64,000 nt of DNA from assembly GCF_001647275.1 (NCBI RefSeq), contig NZ_LRMM01000020.1, positions 1-64,000 on the forward strand, read 5' to 3'. The notes under the pieces are model-generated. The model was given only the letters and a program-made list of their open reading frames with translations. It was not told where the DNA came from and searched no databases. The DNA is from Rufibacter ruber. GTDB lineage: Bacteria; Bacteroidota; Bacteroidia; Cytophagales; Hymenobacteraceae. Below, piece by piece: positions 17,343 through 26,572 of this stretch (its first letter is position 1; each line of letters starts with the position of its first letter). Position numbers and translations under genes: made by a program.

Positions 17343-17377
17343 GTTAACCAGCGTTAAGCACTGTTAATTAGTGTTAA
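17343..17377. promoter_or_regulatory. Four GTTAA direct repeats at exact 10-bp spacing (probable response-regulator site)
   Basis: GTTAA occurs at 17343, 17353, 17363 and 17373, one helical turn apart on the same face. OmpR/PhoB-type winged-helix regulators typically bind tandem direct repeats with 10-11-bp phasing, and such a regulator is encoded in the adjacent operon. The site lies in the divergent interval between the TlpA-like gene and the histidine kinase. Confidence 0.65.
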
Positions 17378-17405
17378 CGCCTGCCCTGCCCATGCGCAGA
17401 AACCT

Positions 17406-17413
17406 TATCTTTG
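17406..17413 (+). promoter_or_regulatory. TAnnTTTG -7 box upstream of the histidine kinase
   Basis: TATCTTTG matches the Bacteroidota -7 consensus, only 5 nt before the ATG at 17419, which implies a leaderless or nearly leaderless transcript. No clear -33 TTG was found. Confidence 0.4.
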
Positions 17414-17418
17414 GCCAT

Positions 17419-18932
17419 ATGAAGCGGAGAATTCACCTGGTCTTGCTCATGATGGTAACCTGCACGGTGGGCGTGGTGGGGCTGCAGCTCATTTGGAGTT
17501 ACCAGAGCTACCGCACGGCTTCGCAGGAATTTACCAGAGACATCAACGAGGCGCTGCAGGAGGCGGTAAAGCTGGAGCAGGACGCCCGGCGGAGGGAGCT
17601 CCTGCAGCAGTACCGCGGCTGGCTGGCAGACACTAACCTGGTGAAGATCACGTGCCGCGTTGACCCCATCTACAAAACCACCAAATTTTCCCTCGCCGAC
17701 AAACACCCCTGGGCCCCGGAGAAGCGCGAGCCGTTTACCATTGGGTTCAATCATTTCACCCAGAAATTGCCAGAAATCACACCGGCCGCCAAGGCCTACT
17801 TCATCAAGCACTTCACCGAGGATATAGTCTGGCAGAACCTGCAGGAGGGCTCGCTCTACTTCTACACCAGGAAACTAGGCGATAAAATGGAGGAGGCCTA
17901 CACCCAGAACCGCCTCAACCCCGCTCGCCTGAAAAAGCTGTTCCAGCAGCAGTTACAGCAACGGGACATTCGCGCTGGTTTTGCCCTGATTTCTGAAAAA
18001 CAGGCCAAAAACGCAACCCCAGCAGACTTCAAATACGCCACCCGCTCCTACAATGTGAGCCTTCGCAAGCCCCGGCAACGGGTGCAGGCGTATTTCCCAG
18101 ACCCTAACCTTGTGTTTCTGCAGCGCATGAAGTGGGTGATTGGCAGCTCTCTGTTGCTCATCGTAACCGCTATCTTCTGCTTCGGCTATACTTTGAAGAC
18201 CTTGTTCCGGCAGAAGAAGCTGGCCGAGCTCAAGAACGACTTTGTGAACAACATGACCCATGAGCTTAAAACGCCGGTGGCTACCATCAGCCTGGCCGCC
18301 GAGGCCATTCAGGCATTTGATTTGAGCAAGGCTTCCGCCGAGGAATATATAAGCATCATTCGGCAGCAGAGCGGCCGGCTGACCGGACTCATTGACCAGA
18401 TCCTGAAAAGCGTGGCCCTGGAGCAGGAAAGCGTGGCGCTGGAGAAGAAGAGCATCTGTCTGCAGGAATTAGTTGCCGGTGTATTATCACAGCACAGACC
18501 GCAGCTGGAACAGGTGTCTGCCACCGTTGAAACCCAGTTCCCCCCTGAGTGCCTCACCGTTACCGCCGACGAGCTGCACCTGGGCAACGTACTGGCTACC
18601 CTGCTGGACAATGCCCTGAAATACCGCAACCACCAGCTCCAGCTCCGCCTCTCCCTTTACAAACAGGCCGGGAATGCGGTACTGGAAATAGCAGACAACG
18701 GGTTGGGCATAGCCCCAGAGCATCAGGTTAAGGTTTTTGAGAAGTTCTACCGGGTGCCGGCTGGCAATGTGCACAACGTGAAAGGCTACGGCCTGGGCCT
18801 CAGCTACGCCAAAGCCATGGCCGAGCGGCACGGCGCACCCTCACCCTCCGGAGCCGGTTAGGCATTGGCACCACCTTCCTCCTTTCTATTCCGCTTGCGC
18901 GCCATGAAGCCCCCGCACCTGTTGTTGCTTGA
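17419..18932 (+). pseudogene. Sensor histidine kinase, 3' end frameshifted
   Basis: Membrane sensor kinase: TM1 (HLVLLMMVTCTVGVVGL), a periplasmic domain of about 210 residues, and TM2 (SSLLLIVTAIFCFGYTL). The HisKA H-box is NNMTHELKTPVA; the ATPase domain has LLDNALKYR (N box), VLEIADNGLGIAP (G1), VFEKFYR (F) and GYGLGLSYAK (G2). The uninterrupted frame stops at 18861 after AERHGAPSPSGAG. Adding one G near 18833 restores the family ending (RHGGTLTLRSRLGIGTTF) with a stop at 18932, overlapping the regulator start. A P40 palindrome lies in frame inside the periplasmic domain. The ATG at 17419 is preferred over 17371 because TM1 begins directly. Confidence 0.88.
17977..18013. repeat. P40 palindrome inside the histidine kinase coding sequence
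   Basis: GTTTTGCCCTG and CAGGCCAAAAAC around ATTTCTGAAAAA, translated in frame as GFALISEKQAKNA at about residues 187-199 of the sensor domain. It is the only copy found fully within a conserved-family gene. Confidence 0.75.
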
Positions 18933-19587
18933 AGATGAAGTGCCGCTGGCCAAGATTCTGCAGGAAAGCCTCCAGAAACGCGGCTTCACCGTGACCCATG
19001 CCCCAGACGGCCAGCAAGGGCTGGAGCTGTTTCGGCGGCAGCCGTTTGATATCTGCGTGGTTGATGTGATGCTCCCCCTGCTGGACGGTTTTTCATTTGT
19101 GCGGGAAATCAGGAAAGTAGACGGGCAGGTTCCGGTGCTCTTCCTCACGGCCAAGTCCCAGACCCAGGACCTGGTGCAAGGCTACGCCTCCGGCGGAAAT
19201 GACTACCTCAAGAAGCCGTTCACCTTAGAGGAGTTGGTGCTGCGCCTCCAGGAACTCCTTCGGCGGCAGCCGCCCAAAGAAAACCTGAGTGAAACCTTGT
19301 TGGTGGGCCGGTACACGTTTCTGCCGCAAAAGCAGGAGTTGTGGCTAGACAAGAAACTGCACGCCAAACTGTCTTACCGCGAAAGTGAGCTGCTCCTCCT
19401 GCTGGTGCAGCACCGCCACCAGGTGCTGGAGCGCAAAACGGTACTGCTGCAGCTCTGGGGCGATGACGGTTTTTTTCAGGCCCGCACCATGGACGTGTTC
19501 CTCACTAAACTGAGAAAGCACCTGCGGGAAGACCCTTCAGTGGAAATTCTGAACATCAGGGGCGTGGGGTACAAGCTGTTAGCTTAG
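18904..19587 (+). CDS. OmpR-family response regulator
   Basis: 227 aa: receiver domain (LLLLEDEVPLAK acidic pocket; phospho-acceptor Asp in CVVDVMLP, about residue 52; LKKPF Lys near 103) and a winged-helix DNA-binding domain (from SETLLVGRYTF; MDVFLTKLRKHLREDP recognition region; ending RGVGYKLLA). Partner of the upstream kinase, with overlapping genes after frameshift correction. The ATG at 18904 is used rather than 18865 because the receiver begins there. The stop codon TAG lies inside the left inverted repeat of a MITE-like element. Confidence 0.92.
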   Translation: MKPPHLLLLEDEVPLAKILQESLQKRGFTVTHAPDGQQGLELFRRQPFDICVVDVMLPLLDGFSFVREIRKVDGQVPVLFLTAKSQTQDLVQGYASGGNDYLKKPFTLEELVLRLQELLRRQPPKENLSETLLVGRYTFLPQKQELWLDKKLHAKLSYRESELLLLLVQHRHQVLERKTVLLQLWGDDGFFQARTMDVFLTKLRKHLREDPSVEILNIRGVGYKLLA

Positions 19588-19748
19588 AGCAGGTTTAGAT
19601 TTGTTTTTTCGCTGCAAGCGGGCTTTACAGGAACCTGACCCGGCGGTTGCCTCACCCCGTGGCGCTGCCAGGCTGCTCAATGCCTGCTAGAGGAGAACCT
19701 TTTACCCTCCGTTTTTGACTGCAAACTCAAAACGTAGACAAGCGCTTA
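19584..19748 (+). mobile_element. MITE-like element, copy 2 (overlaps the regulator stop codon)
   Basis: Starts TTAGAGCAGGTTTAGATTTG and ends CAAAACGTAGACAAGCGCTTA, more diverged than copy 1. The TTAG of its left end supplies the TAG stop of the response regulator. Confidence 0.6.
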
Positions 19749-19784
19749 GTTGGCAGGCACCAGGTTTTCACTCAGTAGACGGCT

Positions 19785-19825
19785 CCCGTTTCCGGGCTGT
19801 TTTTGGCAAAACAGGGCAAAACTGG
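19785..19825. repeat. P40 palindrome
   Basis: Arms GTTTCCGGGCTG and CAGGGCAAAAC, right arm damaged. Confidence 0.65.
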
Positions 19826-19863
19826 AACTTCTTTAGCTTTTCAGAAGGGCAAAGGAAAAGTTT

Positions 19864-19902
19864 GCGTTTTGGGCCTGTTTTTGAAAAAACAGCCCCAAAA
19901 CG
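19864..19902. repeat. P40 palindrome
   Basis: Arms GTTTTGGGCCTG and CAGCCCCAAAAC (one mismatch), 30 nt past the rodA stop. Confidence 0.8.
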
Positions 19903-19931
19903 GGAATATTCACTACCTGCTCCCCCACACG

Positions 19932-21206
19932 CTACCGCCCCAGATCCAGCTTGCGGTGGGCGTCAATGGCCAGCAGAATGAACAGCAGAATGGTAAATGA
20001 CCACAAACCGGACCCGCCGTAACTGAAGAACGGCAGCGGAATCCCCACCACCGGCGCCAGGCCAATGGTCATGCCCACGTTCACCAGAAAGTGGAAGAAA
20101 ATGATGGAGGCCACGCAGTAGCCGTAGGTGCGGCCAAAGACCGAGCGCTGCCGCTCGGCCACGGTAATGATCCGGATCAGGAGCCCCATGAACAGCGCAA
20201 TCAGCACCAGACTGCCAATCCAGCCGTGTTCCTCGCCCACGGTGCAGAAGATAAAGTCAGTGCTTTGCTCGGGCACGAAGTCAAACTTGGTCTGGGTTCC
20301 TTCTAAGAACCCCTTGCCTAAAAACCCGCCAGAGCCAATGGCAATCTTAGACTGGGTTACGTTCCAGCCCACGCCCAGCGGGTCAATGTCTGGGTCTACC
20401 AGTACTTTGATCCGGTTCCGCTGGTGCTCCTGCAGCACGTTCTCCACAAAGAAGTTCACGCTGAACACCACCGCCAGCACCGCCACCCAAATACCAATGT
20501 AAGGGTACAAAAACCGTTTAATGCGGTGAAAGTTGAACCAGCCGTAGGCCGCCATCAGTACCGTGACGCCCGCTGCCAGGTACCACTGCGGAATCAGCAG
20601 CGTAAGCACGAACACAAACACGCCCACCGCCCCAATGATCAGGATCAACGGCGACATGCCCTCCCGAAAGAACGCCAGGGTGAACGCGGCAAACACCAGC
20701 GCTGACCCCGTCTCATTTTGCAGAATGATGATGGTGGGGGGCAGCAAGGCCAACCCCGCCAGCTTGGCCTGGTCTTTCCAGTTCTGCTGCCGCAGGTTAA
20801 TGCTGCTCATGAACTTAGACACCGCCAGCGCCGTGGCAAACTTGGCAAACTCAGCCGGCTGCAGCCTGATAGACTCGGTGATCACCAGCCACGACCTGGA
20901 GCCTTTAATCTCTGACGCAAACGCCAAGGTACCCAGCAGCAGCAGAATAAAGAACCAGTAGATGACGTAGGCCAAAGAGTCATACGCCTTGTAGTCAATG
21001 GCAAACAACATGACAATGATCACCACTGATGCCCCAATCCAGACCAACTGCTTGCCAGAGTTGAGGGAAAAGTCAAAGATGTTGGTCACGTTCTCCGGGT
21101 TGTACACCGCGGCGTAAATGTTCATCCAGCCCAGGATCACCATGAGCGCGTACAGGCCAATGGTAATCCAGTCAATGTTCTGCGTAAGTTTATAGGAAGT
21201 CCGCAT
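19932..21206 (-). CDS. rodA: Rod-shape peptidoglycan glycosyltransferase RodA
   Basis: SEDS-family lipid II polymerase for side-wall synthesis, working with PBP2. 424 aa with about ten hydrophobic segments from ITIGLYALMVILGWMNIYAAV onward. The family signature appears as LQNETGSALVFAAFTL, GWNVTQSKIAIGSGGFLGKG, QSTDFIFCTVGEEHGW and, near the end, PVVGIPLPFFSYGGSGL. Last gene of the mreB-mreC-mreD-mrdA-rodA order on the minus strand, 9 nt after mrdA. Confidence 0.95.
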   Translation of the reverse strand: MRTSYKLTQNIDWITIGLYALMVILGWMNIYAAVYNPENVTNIFDFSLNSGKQLVWIGASVVIIVMLFAIDYKAYDSLAYVIYWFFILLLLGTLAFASEIKGSRSWLVITESIRLQPAEFAKFATALAVSKFMSSINLRQQNWKDQAKLAGLALLPPTIIILQNETGSALVFAAFTLAFFREGMSPLILIIGAVGVFVFVLTLLIPQWYLAAGVTVLMAAYGWFNFHRIKRFLYPYIGIWVAVLAVVFSVNFFVENVLQEHQRNRIKVLVDPDIDPLGVGWNVTQSKIAIGSGGFLGKGFLEGTQTKFDFVPEQSTDFIFCTVGEEHGWIGSLVLIALFMGLLIRIITVAERQRSVFGRTYGYCVASIIFFHFLVNVGMTIGLAPVVGIPLPFFSYGGSGLWSFTILLFILLAIDAHRKLDLGR

Positions 21207-21215
21207 AGCTTACTG

Positions 21216-23051
21216 TTAATGTCCCCATTTGTAGAAGGCGCCACTGACCATATCATGCTCCCACCGTTTTCTAGCCGGGGTGGTGATGGAGTCATTCAAA
21301 TATTTCTCTACCATTAAGCTGGCCATAGGCGCCGCGGCAATGGCCCCGCCCCCCGCGTTTTCCACATATACCGCTATGGCAATCTTAGGGTCATCTTTGG
21401 GCGCGAAGGCAATAAACACCGAGTGGTCTTTGCCGTGGGGGTTCTGCACGGTTCCGGTTTTTCCGCAGATCACTACGCCAATGTGGTTCAGCCTGGCATA
21501 CCGGGCGGTGCCTGATTCTACTACCCGCTGCATACCCTCTACTACCGCTGGGAAATGCCTGGGGTCTACTGAGGTGTAATGTTTCTCAGAATACGCTGGC
21601 AATGGTTTCCCCTTCTCGCCCACAGACCGCACAATGTGCGGAGTGTAGTAATAGCCGCGGTTGGCAATGGTGGCGGCAAAATTGGCCATCTGCAGCGGCG
21701 TCACCCCTGTCTCCCCCTGCCCAATGCTCACCGAGTAGATGGTGGGGAATTTCCAGCCTTTGGGCCCGTAGATCTTGTCATAGAACTGGGAGTTTGGCAT
21801 TAAGCCTTTCTTTTCATTAGGCAAGTCAATGCCCAGCTTGGAGGCGAACCCGAAGCTCTTGATATGTTTGTTCCACGCATCCAGCCCCAGGTGCGAGTCC
21901 TGGAAGACGTTGGCTGACCGGCCTTTGTTCACCACGCTTCTGAACACCTGATAGAAGTACGGGTTGCACGACTGCTCAATGGCAATGCCCAGGTTAGACG
22001 GGTGCGGGTGACGGTGCGAACATTTTACCAGCGACCAGTTACAGGCATACCCTGTGTTTGGGGTGAGGGTACCTTCCTGCATGGCAATGAGCGCCTGCGC
22101 CAGCTTAAAGATGGAGCCCGGCGGGTACGTGGCCATGAGAGGCCGGTTGAAGAGCGGCTTCACCGGATCTTTCAACAACTTCATGTAGTTATTCCCCAGC
22201 TCCTTACCAGTCAGGAGCGAAGGGTCATAATAAGGGGCGGAGATCAGGGAGAGTATTTCGCCTGTTTTGGGTTCAATGGCCACAATACTGCCTGTCTTGC
22301 CTTGCATGAGCTTCTCCCCGTATTTCTGCAACTCCAGGTCAATGGTGGTGATCAGGTTCTGCCCGGCCACCGAGAGGGTGTCATAGGCCCCGTCTTTGAA
22401 AGAGCCTTTCTCCAGCCCGCGCACGTTCACCATGGTGTACTTCACCCCGCGCTGCCCCATTAGGTACTGCTCATACTGCCGCTCAATGCCGCTCACCCCC
22501 AGATAATCACCCTGGCGGTAGCCTTTGTAGGCTGAGTCCTCTAACTGCCGCGGGCTGATCTCGCCAATATAGCCCAGCGCGTGCGCAAGGCTCTGGTGCG
22601 GGTAGCCGCGTACCGTACGGGCATTGATGTAAAACCCGGGAAAATCAACCAGGTTGTCTTGAATGGCCGCAAACTCAGCATTGGTGAGGCGCTGCAGAAA
22701 CGGCGACGGCTTGACATAGGAATAGGTTCTGGCGGCCTTGATTTTCTCCCGGTATTCCGGCAGGGTCAACCCCACCAGCTGGCAGAATTTGAGGGTATCA
22801 ATGGCTTTGGCTTCTTTGGGCACCACCATCAGGTCATATACCGGCGTGTTCTCTACCAGCAGCTTGCCGTCCCGGTCATAGATCAGCCCCCTGAACGGAT
22901 ACTGCACCACGCGGCGCATGGCGTTGTTGTCGGCGGCAGTTTTGTAGCTGTCGTCTAAAACCTGTATAAAGAAAAGTTTGATGAGATAAACCGCCCCTAT
23001 TGCAATAAAAATAGCTTGAATGACGTATTTGCGGCCTTCTAAGTACTTCAT
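21216..23051 (-). CDS. mrdA: Penicillin-binding protein 2 (transpeptidase)
   Basis: Cross-links side-wall peptidoglycan in the elongasome. 611 aa: single N-terminal membrane anchor (YVIQAIFIAIGAVYLIKLFF), pedestal domain with RGLIYDRDGKLLVEN, and transpeptidase motifs SIFK in YPPGSIFKLAQ (active serine), SCN in IEQSCNPYFY, and KTGT in VVICGKTGTVQNPHG. The start overlaps the mreD stop by 4 nt, so translation is likely coupled. Confidence 0.95.
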   Translation of the reverse strand: MKYLEGRKYVIQAIFIAIGAVYLIKLFFIQVLDDSYKTAADNNAMRRVVQYPFRGLIYDRDGKLLVENTPVYDLMVVPKEAKAIDTLKFCQLVGLTLPEYREKIKAARTYSYVKPSPFLQRLTNAEFAAIQDNLVDFPGFYINARTVRGYPHQSLAHALGYIGEISPRQLEDSAYKGYRQGDYLGVSGIERQYEQYLMGQRGVKYTMVNVRGLEKGSFKDGAYDTLSVAGQNLITTIDLELQKYGEKLMQGKTGSIVAIEPKTGEILSLISAPYYDPSLLTGKELGNNYMKLLKDPVKPLFNRPLMATYPPGSIFKLAQALIAMQEGTLTPNTGYACNWSLVKCSHRHPHPSNLGIAIEQSCNPYFYQVFRSVVNKGRSANVFQDSHLGLDAWNKHIKSFGFASKLGIDLPNEKKGLMPNSQFYDKIYGPKGWKFPTIYSVSIGQGETGVTPLQMANFAATIANRGYYYTPHIVRSVGEKGKPLPAYSEKHYTSVDPRHFPAVVEGMQRVVESGTARYARLNHIGVVICGKTGTVQNPHGKDHSVFIAFAPKDDPKIAIAVYVENAGGGAIAAAPMASLMVEKYLNDSITTPARKRWEHDMVSGAFYKWGH

Positions 23052-23572
23052 CTAAAACCCCTTGCTCTCCTCTCAAAAAATAACATCTGGAAGATCACCA
23101 GCACGGCTCCGGTGAACAAAGTACTGATGATTATCTTGGCCAACGTAAACCCGATCAATTTAAATCCATTCAGCTCCAAAAAAAACAGGGTGAAGTGGTG
23201 CACAAAGATCAAAACCATAGCATACGTCAAGAACCAGCGCCACCCCATAGACGTGAGGCTGGCGTTATCAGACACCTCATACCCATCCCTTGGCGTGAGT
23301 AGTTTGAGCATTGACGGCCTGAGGTACGCCATGAGTACCGTGGCGGCGGCGTGCATGCCCGCCGTGTCATAAAACAGGTCAATGGTGATGCCAGACATAA
23401 AAGCCAGAATGAGCAACAGCACCTTGTCAATGTCAATGGGCAGGAACAGAATGAAACCTATGTACACAAAGCAGAAACCCCGGTCATAGAGCACCAGGTT
23501 GCGCATGAGCAGGATCTGCAAGCCCATAAGCACCACAAACTGTACTAAATGAATGAACCGGAAACTATTCAT
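23048..23572 (-). CDS. mreD: Rod-shape-determining protein MreD
   Basis: 174 aa, hydrophobic throughout (FVVLMGLQILLM, FCFVYIGFILFLPI, VLLLILAFMSGITIDLFYD), typical of MreD, the membrane partner of MreC. Assignment rests on hydrophobicity and on its place between mreC and mrdA. It overlaps mreC by 8 nt. Confidence 0.9.
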   Translation of the reverse strand: MNSFRFIHLVQFVVLMGLQILLMRNLVLYDRGFCFVYIGFILFLPIDIDKVLLLILAFMSGITIDLFYDTAGMHAAATVLMAYLRPSMLKLLTPRDGYEVSDNASLTSMGWRWFLTYAMVLIFVHHFTLFFLELNGFKLIGFTLAKIIISTLFTGAVLVIFQMLFFERRARGFR

Positions 23573-24466
23573 CTTCTTCTGTTACCCCTGATCTGATTTG
23601 CAAACTGTCCATTTCCAGCTTGCGTTTGTTTTCCACCACGTACACGTACGCCAGCTTATCAAAGTCAACGCTCAACTTCACTTTGATGGTATAGAAACTC
23701 TTGTCCAGCTCCTTCCTAACACTGATCACGCGGCCAATCATGATTCCCGGCGGATAAATCCCCCCCGAGCCGGATGTGACCACCGAGTCACCTTTGAATA
23801 CCCTCTCACTCAGCGGAATATAGTGCAGACTGGCGGTCTCCGGGTCTCTGGTATCCCACTTGATAGACCCCAGGCTTCGGTTTCGTTTCAGCCGCACGGA
23901 GATCAGTGTCTGCGAGTGCAGCAGGGAAGTGACCGTGGCATAGTGCCTGGAAACGGCTTTCACCCTGCCTACCACACCCGTTGACGTGATAACCCCCATC
24001 CCGGCACTCACACCCGCCTCAGCGCCAATATTGAGCGTCAGGTGGTTGTTGAGCCGTCTCACAGAGTTGTTGATCACCCTTGCCGGACGGTAGGTGTAAA
24101 CGGCGTTGTCCGGCACTCCTTGCCCCAGCGAGTCTCCCGCCAGCAAAGAAGTATCAGCCACCTGAAAGACTGAGTCCCTGACTAAGCCCAGGCTGTCATC
24201 CTGCTGCTGCTCCTGCAGGTCTGTCAGGCGGGCTCTGAGGCGGCATTCTCAGCGGCCAGCGTCTTGTTGACGTCTGTTAGCTTGAAATACTCAGAGACCT
24301 CGCTCTGGAACTCCAGCACCCGCCCCACATAGTAGTTAGATGACTGGTAAAAGGCGGCATTGTGGTAGGTGTTGCTTCGGTAGAGCAGGTACAGCGACAC
24401 GCCCTCCAGCAACAGAAACAACAGGAAAGCCCTAATCCGGAAGATAAACTGAAAGAGTTTCCGCAT
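23565..24466 (-). pseudogene. mreC: Rod-shape-determining protein MreC, frameshifted
   Basis: Elongasome scaffold: N-terminal cytoplasmic tip and TM (IRAFLLFLLLEGVSLYLLY), a coiled coil and a beta-rich periplasmic domain (VITSTGVVGRVKAVS, VVTSGSGGIYPPGI). The frame breaks at about 24240: LAAENAA should continue LRARLTDLQEQQQDD, which is in the next frame. Restoring one G (plus strand) in the GAGGCGG run gives a 300-aa protein of normal length with a continuous coiled coil. The gene is essential in rod-shaped bacteria, so a base-calling error is likelier than a real null. Confidence 0.9.
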
Positions 24467-24641
24467 GGGCGTGCGTAATTAGAGCTTCTTTAACTTTTTG
24501 GGTTTATTGGCGACAATGGGCAAAGTAAAGTTCTGCGGGAGCGGTTTCTGAACCTTGCAGCCGCGCTACAAAGGTGCTAAAAATGCGAAGGCAGGTTCTT
24601 ACCGTGGCCATTTGCAGCGCAAAGACAAATTTAAAAAGCCC

Positions 24642-25670
24642 TTAGCTCAACAGCACGTTGCGGAACCCTTCAATATTCTTGACGGCCGCCCCCGTGCCCC
24701 GTACCACCGCGCGCAACGGATCTTCTGCAATGTGAATGGGCAGTTTGGTTTTAGCCGCCAAGCGCTTGTCCAGCCCGCGCAGCAACGCACCGCCGCCAAT
24801 CAGGTGAATTCCGTTGTCATAAATATCGGCAGACAGTTCCGGCGGGGCAATCTCCAGCGCCTTCAGCACAGCTTCCTCAATCTTAGAAACTGATTTATCC
24901 AGCGCAATAGCAATTTCCTGGTAGGTTACTTTAATCACCTTCGGGATACCCGTCATCAAGTCACGGCCCCTGATCTCGAAGTCGGCGGGTGGGTTGTCCA
25001 GCTCGGTCAATACCGCCCCTACTTCAATTTTAATTCGCTCCGCGGAGCGCTCCCCAATCAAGAGGTTGTGCTGGCGGCGCATGTGGTCCAGAATGTCTTT
25101 GTTGAACACGTCGCCCGCTACGCGGATGGACTGGTCACACACAATCCCGGACAGGGCAATCACGGCAATCTCTGTGGTACCGCCCCCTATGTCTACCACC
25201 ATGGTACCCACGGGTTGCTCCACATCAATGCCAATCCCTATAGCCGCGGCCATGGGCTCCTGGATCATCCAGACCTCGCGGGCATCTGCGTGCTCAGCTG
25301 AGTCTTTTACGGCGCGTTTCTCCACCTCGGTAATGCCAGACGGAATGCAGATCACCATGCGGTAAGACGGCTGAAACAGGCGTTTCTTGCCTTTGTCAAT
25401 CATCTTGATCATGCCCCTGATCATCTGCTCGGCGGCGGTAAAGTCAGCAATCACCCCGTCTTTCAGTGGGCGGATGGTCTTGATGTTTTCGTGGGTTTTC
25501 TCGTGCATCTGCATGGCCTCACGGCCCACGGCCAACACTTTGTTGGTGGTGCGGTCAATGGCAATGATAGACGGCTCGTCTACCACAATTTTATCGTTAT
25601 GGATGATCAGGGTATTGGCCGTGCCCAAATCAATCGCTATATCGGCAGTGAAAAAATTGAATAATCCCAT
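24642..25670 (-). CDS. mreB: Rod-shape-determining actin homologue MreB
   Basis: 342-aa cytoskeletal ATPase. The phosphate-1 loop is IDLGTANTL, phosphate-2 is VVDIGGGTTEIAV, the adenosine motif is IHLIGGGALLRGLDK, and RAVVRGTGAAV lies near the C-terminus. It is the first gene of the cell-shape operon; a 175-nt gap without repeats separates it from mreC. Upstream is a 1.3-kb repeat-rich gap, so the promoter must lie close to the gene. Confidence 0.96.
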   Translation of the reverse strand: MGLFNFFTADIAIDLGTANTLIIHNDKIVVDEPSIIAIDRTTNKVLAVGREAMQMHEKTHENIKTIRPLKDGVIADFTAAEQMIRGMIKMIDKGKKRLFQPSYRMVICIPSGITEVEKRAVKDSAEHADAREVWMIQEPMAAAIGIGIDVEQPVGTMVVDIGGGTTEIAVIALSGIVCDQSIRVAGDVFNKDILDHMRRQHNLLIGERSAERIKIEVGAVLTELDNPPADFEIRGRDLMTGIPKVIKVTYQEIAIALDKSVSKIEEAVLKALEIAPPELSADIYDNGIHLIGGGALLRGLDKRLAAKTKLPIHIAEDPLRAVVRGTGAAVKNIEGFRNVLLS

Positions 25671-25795
25671 TGGGTATCGTTAGAGTGCTCTGCAGGCAGA
25701 GTACTATATATGAAAAATAATTTCTTTACAAGGTACTACTTCCGCGCAAAATTAAGTATTTCCCGTTAATAATTTCTGTTGGGCGTAAAGCAGTT

Positions 25796-25835
25796 CTGTT
25801 TTTAGGCTATTTTTTAGAAAACAGGCCAAAAACAG
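25796..25835. repeat. P40 palindrome
   Basis: Arms GTTTTTAGGCTA and CAGGCCAAAAAC. Confidence 0.75.
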
Positions 25836-26022
25836 GTTCTTCTCTTTCAGGATTTTTGAGAGTGTTGCAGGAGCTATTAAAGGCATTTGGCTTTGTTGTT
25901 TGTTTTACTGTGGCAGGAAGGAGTAGTCTGCTGCTGCTTTAGAAGTTGCTTCTTCAAGTTTCTGGAATGCGTAGTTTGCTGTTCCCTTCAGAGTATTATC
26001 TGCTGCTGCTGCTGAGGCAATT

Positions 26023-26322
26023 CGTAGTATGTAGTTCCCTTGGCTGGAGCGCTGTTGACTCTGCTTCACGGGCTGTGTTGTTTCATCTTTTCCGGTAAGC
26101 GCTCACGGCCGCGAGGCCCCGTCCTGCCGGTTCGCACTGCTGTTAAAACTAGGCCCTCCGGCCTTGCCGCTCACGCGGCACCGTATTAACAGAGGCGCTC
26201 ACCGTCAGGACTGGTTTAGGTTCCCCTCCTGATCAGCTTCTCCTATTCTTTCTGCCTCTTCAGGTAACAGTGGCTGTTCCGCTAGCCTGAGCCAAGCTCG
26301 TGCTGCGCACATCAGTCAGAGG
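26023..26322 (+). repeat. 300-bp structured repeat, copy B
   Basis: Same boundaries as copy A. Hairpin 1 is GGCC-CTCC-GGCC (26152-26163) and hairpin 2 is GCCGC-TCAC-GCGGC (26166-26179); both differ in sequence from copy A yet keep pairing. The inner stem CTGTTAA/TTAACAG is invariant. Confidence 0.75.
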
Positions 26323-26435
26323 CAGAACTGTTAAAAGAGGAGTAGCAATGACAGAAGCGAGTACTGGGAGCAGAAGTGCCGGCAGCTGAAGCAAATAGGA
26401 GCAATCTCGTAAGTAGAAGGATTGAAACAGTCATT

Positions 26436-26475
26436 GTGTTTCTGGCCTGTTTTCAGGAAAACAGCCCAGAAACGC
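26436..26475. repeat. P40 palindrome
   Basis: Arms GTTTCTGGCCTG and CAGCCCAGAAAC (one mismatch). Confidence 0.8.
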
Positions 26476-26497
26476 AATGGCGGTTTTCTCCCCCTAT

Positions 26498-26520
26498 GGC
26501 GCGGAAGTTACTTCCGTGCC
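26498..26520. repeat. GGCGCG...CGTGCC variable-stem hairpin
   Basis: GGCGCG-GAAGT-T-ACTTC-CGTGCC; inner stem GAAGT/ACTTC, identical to the copy at 30203. Confidence 0.7.
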
Positions 26521-26548
26521 TTCTAACGCCAGCTGATACTCCCGCGCT

Positions 26549-26572
26549 GGCGCGAATCTCCGGAGTCGTGCC
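26549..26572. repeat. GGCGCG...CGTGCC variable-stem hairpin
   Basis: GGCGCGAATCTC-CGGAGTCGTGCC; inner stem partly mismatched. Confidence 0.6.

Larger units (their letters stand above)
19749..19931. other. Intergenic stretch with two P40 copies
   Basis: Together with the MITE-like element this fills the 344-nt gap between the regulator and rodA. Nothing coding is seen. Confidence 0.7.

Noticed and set aside
25747-25754. Promoter of the mre operon
   Set aside because: TAATTTTG fits the -7 consensus on the minus strand, but no TTTG lies at the expected distance; kept only as a remark in the island entry.
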